Assembly (NCBI GenBank): GCA_903907305.1
Contig: CAIVNT010000507.1
Coordinates: 1-6,655, forward strand
DNA length: 6,655 nucleotides
Direction: 5' to 3'
DNA from: an uncultured Ignavibacteriota bacterium
Lineage (GTDB): Bacteria; Bacteroidota; Ignavibacteria; UBA10030; UBA8401
Part shown: piece after piece, positions 1-5,254 of the stretch
How the letters are laid out: each line of letters opens with the position of its first letter
Position numbering within the stretch: position 1 is the stretch's first letter
Program-made: the position numbers and the translations under genes
Notes under the pieces: generated by a model
The model's database searches: none
The model's input: only the letters and a program-made list of their open reading frames with translations
What the model was told of the DNA's origin: nothing

Positions 1-2598
1 CAGTCCCAGTTCCATCGCATCCCCCTCGCTCACTTCGCCGGAAAGGATCTTCGATGAAAGAACATCGATGATATGTTTCTGGATCGTCCGCTTTAATGGA
101 CGAGCACCGTAGCTCGGATCGTATCCCAGACGTGCGAGCCATTCCTTTGCATCATCCGTCACCACCAATGTCATCTCTTTTCTTTTCAGCATCTCATTCA
201 CGTGCTTCAGCTGGATATTGATCACTTTGCTGATGTCGTTCTGTGTAAGCGGTTTAAAGAGGATCACTTCATCCACTCGGTTCAGGAATTCGGGACGGAT
301 CGTCTGACGCAGCAGTTGATTCAACTGCACTCGCAGATCTCCTTCGAAGTCCTTCCACTCTTCATCCGAATGCATTTGGGTCATCCGCTCTTGTATCATC
401 TGGGAGCCGAGATTCGATGTCATAATGACGATCGTATTCTTAAAATTTACCGTCCGTCCCTGCGAATCCGTGAGGCGTCCTTCATCCAATAATTGAAGCA
501 GCACATTGAATATCTCAGGATGCGCTTTTTCGATCTCATCCAACAGCACTACGGAATACGGCTTTCTCCGCACCGCTTCCGTCAGTTGTCCCCCCTCTTC
601 ATATCCGACATAGCCGGGAGGTGCACCAATTAGCCGCGAAACGGAAAATTTCTCCATATACTCGCTCATGTCAATACGTACCATTGCATTCTCATCGTTG
701 AAAAGGAGTTCCGCCAATGAACGGGCAAGTTCCGTCTTTCCTACTCCGGTCGTACCGAGAAAGATGAACGAACCGATCGGCCGTTTCTCATCCTGCAGTC
801 CTGCACGGCTCCGGCGGATCGCATCGGCCACCGCTTTCACCGCTTCTTCCTGATTCACCATCCGTTCGTGGATCTTGTCTTCAAGATGGACAAGTTTGGA
901 ACGTTCGCTTTCGAGCATTCTCGTTACGGGAATACCTGTCCACTTCGAAACGATCTCTGCTATATCCTCAGCATCCACTTCCTGCTTCAGCATCTTCTGA
1001 TCCTTCTGGATCTCGGAAAGCTTCACCGTCGCTTCTTTCAACTGACGTTCAAGACTCGTGAGTGTTCCGTAACGGAGCTCGGCCACTTTTCCGAGATTCC
1101 CTTCACGCTCCTGCTTGTCCGCTTCGATCTTTACATTCTCTATATCACCTTTCATCTTTCGGATGGATTGGATAAGATTCTTCTCGTTCTCCCAATGCAC
1201 GCGCAGTCCGTTCCGCGTCTGTTTCAATTCAGCAAGATCAGTTTCGATCTCACGGATGTGAGCGTTGATCGCCTGTCGGTCGGCATCATCTGCATATTCC
1301 GCGGAGAGTTCCCGCTTCACCGCTTCACGCTCGATCTCCAGCTGTTTCACTTTCCGTTCCAGCACATCCAATTCCTCCGGCATGGAATCGATCTCAATGC
1401 GCAGTTTCGATGCCGCTTCATCCACAAGATCGATCGCTTTATCCGGAAGGAATCTGTCCGAGATATAACGATGACTCAATTGCGCTGCCGCAACAATTGC
1501 ACCGTCCGTGATCCGCACACCGTGATGTACTTCATATCGTTCGGAGATACCGCGCAGGATCGAGATCGTATCCTCAATAGACGGTTCGTCCACCATCACC
1601 GGCTGGAAACGGCGTTCGAGCGCAGGATCTTTCTCGATATATTTCCTGTATTCATCCAGCGTCGTCGCACCGATCGCACGCAGATCACCGCGGGCGAGCG
1701 CCGGCTTCAGCATGTTCGCCGCATCCACCGCTCCCTGCGCAGCACCGGCTCCGACGAGCGTATGCAGTTCGTCGATGAAGAGAATGATCTCTCCGTTCGA
1801 ATTCTCTACTTCTTTCAGCACAGCTTTCAGCCGTTCCTCGAACTGTCCACGGAAACTTGCGCCGGCGATGAGCGTCGCCATATCGAGCGCGATGATCCGT
1901 TTCGATTTCAGATTCTCCGGGACGTCACCGGAGATGATCCTGTGTGCGAGTCCTTCAGCAATCGCCGTCTTGCCCACTCCCGGCTCGCCGATGAGCACGG
2001 GATTGTTTTTCGTCCTGCGCGATAACACCTGCAGTACACGGCGGATCTCGTCTTCCCGTCCGATCACAGGATCAAGTTTTCCTCTACGGGCGAGTTCATT
2101 CAGATCCCTGCCAAATTTTTCGAGGGACTGGTATTTGTCCTCCGGATTCTGATCCGTTACACGCTGAGTTCCCCGGACATCTTTCAGCGCTTTCAATACT
2201 CCGTCCTTCGTCACACCTTGGTCAAGCAGCAGTTTAACACCGTTGGCTTTCTGATCAAGCAGTGCCAGCAGCATATGTTCCGTGCTTACGAATTCATCTT
2301 TCAGATTTTCGGATTCCTTCTGCGAGAGTTCGAGCACTTTCTGAAATGCATTCGAGGGATATTGCTGCGCGCCGCTCACTTTGGGAAGCTTCTCGATCAC
2401 TTCGTTGATCTTTATCTTAATGTAATTCACGTTCGCGCCGAGCTTCTGCAGTATCGGCGTAACAAGTCCCTGCGGATCCTGCATCAATGCTGCAAGCAGA
2501 TGTTCCGGTTCAATGGTCTGATTGCCGTAGGACGTCGCGATCTCCTGCGCATTCTGGACCGCTTCCTGTGATTTGATGGTGAATTTATTGAAGTTCAT
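1..2598 (-). CDS. clpB: ATP-dependent disaggregase ClpB (Hsp100), 3' end cut by window edge
   Basis: ClpB is a cytoplasmic AAA+ hexamer that threads aggregated proteins through its pore and works with DnaK. The frame is open for 866 codons from the ATG at 2598 to base 1 without a stop. Family length suggests that only some ten residues are missing. In order: a Clp N-domain (about 1-145, starting MNFNKFTIKSQEA); NBD1 with Walker A GEPGVGKT at 204-211 and Walker B FIDEL (D276, E277); a coiled-coil middle domain (about 400-540, rich in Glu/Lys/Leu heptads); NBD2 with Walker A GTTGVGKT at 615-622, pore motif GAPPGYVGYEEGG, Walker B LLDEIEKAHP (D687, E688), RPEFLNRVDE and sensor-2 GARPLKR. The two Walker lysines are 411 residues apart, against about 399 in E. 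coli, so the middle region is slightly longer. All catalytic residues are intact. The start matches the conserved N-terminus, but no good ribosome binding site precedes it; only GGA lies 12 nt upstream. No CIRCE operator is seen upstream. The call is very secure. Confidence 0.98.
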   Translation of the reverse strand, partial: MNFNKFTIKSQEAVQNAQEIATSYGNQTIEPEHLLAALMQDPQGLVTPILQKLGANVNYIKIKINEVIEKLPKVSGAQQYPSNAFQKVLELSQKESENLKDEFVSTEHMLLALLDQKANGVKLLLDQGVTKDGVLKALKDVRGTQRVTDQNPEDKYQSLEKFGRDLNELARRGKLDPVIGREDEIRRVLQVLSRRTKNNPVLIGEPGVGKTAIAEGLAHRIISGDVPENLKSKRIIALDMATLIAGASFRGQFEERLKAVLKEVENSNGEIILFIDELHTLVGAGAAQGAVDAANMLKPALARGDLRAIGATTLDEYRKYIEKDPALERRFQPVMVDEPSIEDTISILRGISERYEVHHGVRITDGAIVAAAQLSHRYISDRFLPDKAIDLVDEAASKLRIEIDSMPEELDVLERKVKQLEIEREAVKRELSAEYADDADRQAINAHIREIETDLAELKQTRNGLRVHWENEKNLIQSIRKMKGDIENVKIEADKQEREGNLGKVAELRYGTLTSLERQLKEATVKLSEIQKDQKMLKQEVDAEDIAEIVSKWTGIPVTRMLESERSKLVHLEDKIHERMVNQEEAVKAVADAIRRSRAGLQDEKRPIGSFIFLGTTGVGKTELARSLAELLFNDENAMVRIDMSEYMEKFSVSRLIGAPPGYVGYEEGGQLTEAVRRKPYSVVLLDEIEKAHPEIFNVLLQLLDEGRLTDSQGRTVNFKNTIVIMTSNLGSQMIQERMTQMHSDEEWKDFEGDLRVQLNQLLRQTIRPEFLNRVDEVILFKPLTQNDISKVINIQLKHVNEMLKRKEMTLVVTDDAKEWLARLGYDPSYGARPLKRTIQKHIIDVLSSKILSGEVSEGDAMELGL

Positions 2599-2601
2599 AG
2601 T

Positions 2602-2623
2602 ATTTTAGCATCCAGTCTAAAAT
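2602..2623 (-). promoter_or_regulatory. AU-rich inverted repeat just before the clpB start (ATTTTAG-N8-CTAAAAT)
   Basis: A perfect 7-bp inverted repeat (2602-2608 with 2617-2623) with an 8-nt spacer ends three bases before the clpB ATG. In the clpB mRNA it would form a weak hairpin of six A-U pairs and one G-C pair, with the only GGA of the leader in its loop. It could be a temperature-labile leader structure or a DNA operator. A poor TTGCAG-N18-TTTAGA promoter match overlaps it; if that promoter is used, the hairpin would not be fully transcribed. The repeat itself is seen; its function is inference. Confidence 0.35.
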
Positions 2624-2637
2624 GAACATTTACTTTT

Positions 2638-2690
2638 TTCTGCAATAATTAATGAAAATAACCCGGGTAAAAAAAATATCTATTGCAGAA
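2638..2690 (-). promoter_or_regulatory. Nested inverted repeat upstream of clpB, candidate operator
   Basis: A perfect 10-bp inverted repeat, TTCTGCAATA (2638-2647) and TATTGCAGAA (2681-2690), is separated by 33 bp. Almost exactly at its centre lies the 8-bp palindrome ACCCGGGT (2661-2668), the only GC-rich stretch in an AT-rich region. It sits about 40-92 bp upstream of the clpB ATG, where a promoter and operator would be expected. It does not match CIRCE, HAIR or CtsR sites. It could bind an unknown regulator or be the remains of a mobile element. The symmetry is directly visible; regulation is inferred. Confidence 0.35.
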
Positions 2691-2700
2691 TCGTGTGAAG

Positions 2701-2794
2701 ACTGTCATTCCCGCGTGATCTTAGTCGAAGACTCCCTACGGGTCTACGACCTCTTAGAGGATCGTAGATCGACTCTTCGAGCGGGAATCTACTG
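2701..2794. repeat. Palindromic repeat-like element (ATTCCCGC...GCGGGAAT), possible MITE or REP
   Basis: The element is bounded by an 8-bp inverted repeat ATTCCCGC (2707-2714) and GCGGGAAT (2781-2788). Inside are a second arm pair TCGAAGACTC (2725-2734) and GACTCTTCGA (2771-2780), with one mismatch in ten, and a long inner hairpin: TCTACGA (2743-2749) with TCGTAGA (2762-2768), continuing as CCTC/GAGG around a TTA loop with one bulged A. The tetramer ACTG flanks it on both sides (2701-2704 and 2791-2794), which may be a target duplication or chance. Elements ending in CATTCCCGC/GCGGGAAT are common dispersed intergenic repeats in many bacteria. It may also fold in RNA and separate transcription of the upstream gene from clpB. 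No ORF is present, and copy number cannot be judged from one window. Confidence 0.5.
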
Positions 2795-2868
2795 AATTGG
2801 AACGCGAAAATATTATTTGTCCGACGGCCGCGTCACGGGGTAGCTGAAGTATTTTAAGGAAAAGAGAA

Positions 2869-3744
2869 TTACTTTTTTTTCCCCTGATGCAACCGTAGAA
2901 ATTCTTTATTCCGCTCCTCTGCAGCCGCAGGAGTATTCATCAGTTCTATCAATTTATACGCCGGAACAGCTGAGGTCAATCCGGTCCGTTCTCCACTCGC
3001 GTTCAGATAATGTCCGGAAATGATCCCGGCGAGCAGGAATTTTGCCGCGACAATAGCGGTACCCGTATCTCTCACCGAAGCAGTATAATAGTATAACGGG
3101 GATCCGTTGCTTCCGCTGCTGAACGGTGATTCGATCACATAGAGCTCTGTAAATGTCTTTCCTGCCTGATATTTTTCTTCCGATATCTGAACAATGCGTG
3201 TGAATCTGACGGCAGGGATATTCTTGAACAGACCGATATGCGAATTGAGCATTCCGGTGGAGAATAACTCATCCCCTTCGCCGATCGATTCCTTTTTCAA
3301 AAAGTCGATCGACGCGATCATGTTCACGGGTGTAAAGAGAAAATCATACCGGCTCATTTCAGGATAGGCCGGAACCATGGCCAGGTCAACAGTGGAATCC
3401 TGATGCACGAAGTACCGCGGCACTCCATTTTGAATCATCGGAATGATGAGCGTGTCCGAATACCCATCCTTGCGGTTGATACGGACATATAGTGAGTCGT
3501 AGAACGTTCCGTTCTGCCTTTTGAAACTGCTCTTGGTAGTTACCAGATAACCGAAGTTAGCCGTGTCGCCGTTCTGTTGAGCATTCATCAGAACGAAAAA
3601 TCCTGTCCCTACAGGATTGAGTCTGTTCACTGAATCCTTCACAAAGATGAATGCGACAGATTTCTTTACCTGCGACGGGATCTTCGCTGAAAAGAGCGGA
3701 AGTGATGTGCAAAATAATAGAACAACGAGTGAGCGTAGTTTCAT
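2869..3744 (-). CDS. Exported trypsin-like fold protein, probably catalytically inactive
   Basis: The 291-residue protein has a clear signal peptide: MKLR, then a hydrophobic stretch to about residue 19, with likely cleavage after LFSA (A20). Cys12 lacks a lipobox, so it is probably periplasmic or secreted and not a lipoprotein. The mature part resembles a trypsin-like peptidase domain: GTGFF (46-50), GYLVTTKSSF (65-74) where active members carry the catalytic His, VDLAMV with Asp120, GSNGSP (211-216) where the catalytic motif is GxSGxP, then AGIISGHY (239-246) and LTSAVPAYKLIELM (256-269). By this alignment His is Ser72 and the nucleophile Ser is Asn213; only Asp120 remains. The C-terminus is charged and ends in a Lys run encoded over eight A residues. 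The ATG at 3744 is supported by AGGA eight bases upstream (3753-3756). Neighbours do not suggest a role. A non-proteolytic binding function is possible. The fold assignment is by motif pattern only. Confidence 0.85.
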   Translation of the reverse strand: MKLRSLVVLLFCTSLPLFSAKIPSQVKKSVAFIFVKDSVNRLNPVGTGFFVLMNAQQNGDTANFGYLVTTKSSFKRQNGTFYDSLYVRINRKDGYSDTLIIPMIQNGVPRYFVHQDSTVDLAMVPAYPEMSRYDFLFTPVNMIASIDFLKKESIGEGDELFSTGMLNSHIGLFKNIPAVRFTRIVQISEEKYQAGKTFTELYVIESPFSSGSNGSPLYYYTASVRDTGTAIVAAKFLLAGIISGHYLNASGERTGLTSAVPAYKLIELMNTPAAAEERNKEFLRLHQGKKK

Positions 3745-3752
3745 GCGATCTA

Positions 3753-3756
3753 TCCT
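3753..3756 (-). promoter_or_regulatory. Ribosome binding site of the exported protein gene
   Basis: AGGA on the minus strand lies 8 nt before the ATG at 3744. This start also places the signal peptide at the very N-terminus, so the two agree. The rest of the 112-bp gap to serA (3745-3856) is AT-rich and shows no convincing terminator or promoter. Confidence 0.55.
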
Positions 3757-3856
3757 GAGTAGTAAAATAAAAAATGTTTTTGCGCCGCAGATTTCATCGA
3801 TGCTTTTAGGAATGATCTCTAAATAGTTTTGTCATTTTATTGATCTGTGTTTATTT

Positions 3857-5056
3857 TTACAATGGTACCAACTGCGCCTGAATCACCTCATCCGTCCTTG
3901 CGGAAATGGACTGAAGCGTTCTCTCCGGGGGCTGTGCATCCAGTTTCAGCGTGCAGCACGCTGTCTGTGTCCCTTCAAAGATCAGATTCTCCACCTCTTG
4001 AATGTTGATCTCGGCGGATTTCAGATCGTTGAACACGTTCGCAAGAACTCCCGGTTTATCAAAATGCCGAACCACCAATTGATATTTTGCCGCAGTAACT
4101 TTCGCCTTGTTCACCCAGTTCTTCACCGTGCCGCGCTCTTTGTATTGTTTCACTATTGCCACCATCTCTTCTGCAATCGCATTCTGCGCCTGCTCTGTGG
4201 AGGCACCGATATGATGCGTTCCATACACATTCTGCAGCGTGGCCAGTCCGTTCGTGAACGGCGATGTCTTATCCTCCGGTTCACCGGAAAAAACATCGGC
4301 GCCAACTCGAATATTCCCTGCTTTCGCCGCTTCGAAGAGTGCCGGTTCATCCACCACTTCCCATCGGGAGGTGTTCAGGAAGATCGTGCGTGGCCTCAAC
4401 ATGGCGATCATATCTTTGGTGATGATCTTCTTTGTTTCAGGCTTCAGTGCAAGATGTACGGACACGATATCACACTGCGGCATCAGCTCTTCGATCGTCG
4501 CAGCGAACTTCACGCCGAGTGTATCCGCTTTTTCTTTCGTCATCGAACGGGACCAGACGACAACATCCATCCCGAATGCTTTTGCACGTTTGATGAATTC
4601 TTTTCCGATCTGTCCCGCACCAATCACTCCGACCGTCTTACCAAAGAGACCTTCCGCTTTCGAATATTCGCTCTTGTTCCATTTCCCTTTCTGAAGATCA
4701 ATGACATTTTCTGGGATCCTGCGGTCCAATGCGAGGAGCAGTCCCATCGCTAATTCTGCCACCGCGATCGAATTTTTTCCCGGGCAATTGGAGACATAGA
4801 TACCGCGCGCATTCGCCGCTTTCATGTCGATATTATTTACACCTGCTCCCGCTCGGATGATGAGCGAAAGATTCTTTGCCATAGAGATACAATCAGCGTC
4901 GACTTCGGTGGAACGGACAACCAGAATATCGGCATCATCGATCGCGGAAGCGAGTTCTTCTGCTTTCAATTTTGGCGTATTGACTACTTCAACACCGAGC
5001 GCTTGAAGATGTGCGATCGATTTTTCAGGCAATGTATCAGCTAAGAGGATTTTCAT
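3857..5056 (-). CDS. serA: D-3-phosphoglycerate dehydrogenase with C-terminal ACT domain
   Basis: The enzyme oxidises 3-phosphoglycerate to 3-phosphohydroxypyruvate with NAD+, the first committed step of cytoplasmic serine synthesis. The 399 residues fit the short class (catalytic plus ACT, like the roughly 410-residue E. coli enzyme) and not the longer type with an extra ASB domain. Substrate domain signature: RAGAGVNNID (68-77). Rossmann NAD-binding motif: GAGQIG (146-151). Catalytic Arg231 (NTSRWEVVDE), Glu259 (GEPE) and His282 (THHIGAS) are present. The ACT domain spans about 325-399 (LVVRHFDKPGVLANVF), suggesting serine feedback. Two deviations are seen: Trp232 replaces the Gly that normally follows the catalytic Arg, and His281 replaces the usual Pro before His282. 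The frame is open upstream to an ATG at 5158, but the start at 5056 is chosen because MKILLADTLP is the normal family N-terminus and a strong AAAGGAG precedes it. The gene is flanked by gaps on both sides. Confidence 0.96.
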   Translation of the reverse strand: MKILLADTLPEKSIAHLQALGVEVVNTPKLKAEELASAIDDADILVVRSTEVDADCISMAKNLSLIIRAGAGVNNIDMKAANARGIYVSNCPGKNSIAVAELAMGLLLALDRRIPENVIDLQKGKWNKSEYSKAEGLFGKTVGVIGAGQIGKEFIKRAKAFGMDVVVWSRSMTKEKADTLGVKFAATIEELMPQCDIVSVHLALKPETKKIITKDMIAMLRPRTIFLNTSRWEVVDEPALFEAAKAGNIRVGADVFSGEPEDKTSPFTNGLATLQNVYGTHHIGASTEQAQNAIAEEMVAIVKQYKERGTVKNWVNKAKVTAAKYQLVVRHFDKPGVLANVFNDLKSAEINIQEVENLIFEGTQTACCTLKLDAQPPERTLQSISARTDEVIQAQLVPL

Positions 5057-5062
5057 AAGAGA

Positions 5063-5070
5063 TCTCCTTT
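5063..5070 (-). promoter_or_regulatory. Strong ribosome binding site that sets the serA start
   Basis: The minus strand reads AAAGGAGA here, with GGAG ending 7 nt before the ATG at 5056. It supports 5056 over the in-frame ATG at 5158, which would add 34 residues with no family resemblance. Confidence 0.75.
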
Positions 5071-5108
5071 GAAAAGAACAATTTCGTAGGAATTGCATGA
5101 ATGCTGTA

Positions 5109-5137
5109 ATTACGAAAAGGTACGTCCTTTTTGCCAA
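5109..5137 (-). promoter_or_regulatory. Tentative serA promoter (TTGGCA-N17-CGTAAT)
   Basis: On the minus strand TTGGCA (5132-5137; five of six against TTGACA) is followed after 17 bp by CGTAAT (5109-5114; four of six against TATAAT, lacking the important A at position 2). It lies between the dnaK terminator and serA and would give a leader of about 46 nt. The spacer is exactly an inverted repeat, AAAAGG-N5-CCTTTT. The housekeeping consensus may not apply in this lineage, so confidence is low. Confidence 0.3.
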
Positions 5138-5193
5138 GTCATCAATGAGCTTTTCCACTGATTTTCAATCCATACCTCACTGTCCGAGACAAC

Positions 5194-5218
5194 AAAGGCG
5201 AGGAATTACCTCGCCTTT
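5194..5218 (-). terminator. Rho-independent-type terminator of dnaK
   Basis: A perfect 10-bp stem, AAAGGCGAGG (5194-5203) with CCTCGCCTTT (5209-5218), closes a 5-nt loop. It begins about 37 nt after the dnaK stop codon. On the minus strand the stem is followed by GTTGTCT, so the U tract is short and interrupted (TTTGTTGT). Position and stem strength support termination of dnaK and separate transcription of serA. Confidence 0.8.
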
Positions 5219-5254
5219 ATCGATTTTCTTGTTTTCAGATCTTATACGGCAGAT

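Noticed and set aside
868..2025. Long plus-strand open frame (385 codons) opposite clpB
   Set aside because: It is antisense to a fully supported ClpB, has no recognisable domains, and its His/Arg/Phe-rich composition is typical of the reverse complement of a coding gene.
2599..2700. CIRCE, HAIR or CtsR heat-shock operator upstream of clpB
   Set aside because: TTAGCACTC-N9-GAGTGCTAA, CTTGAGT-N7-ACTCAAG and the GGTCAAA direct repeat were looked for by eye and none is present; the repeats found are different.
2822..2842. GACG-GCCG-CGTC hairpin after the exported protein as its terminator
   Set aside because: The stem is only four base pairs and no T tract follows on the minus strand, so it is too weak to call.
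3998..4753. Plus-strand open frame (251 codons) opposite serA
   Set aside because: It is antisense to the conserved SerA frame with atypical composition and no family resemblance, so a shadow of the real gene.
5057..5158. N-terminal extension of SerA by 34 residues from the ATG at 5158
   Set aside because: The extension has no resemblance to the family, the 5056 ATG has a strong AAAGGAG at correct spacing, and the extension overlaps the likely promoter.
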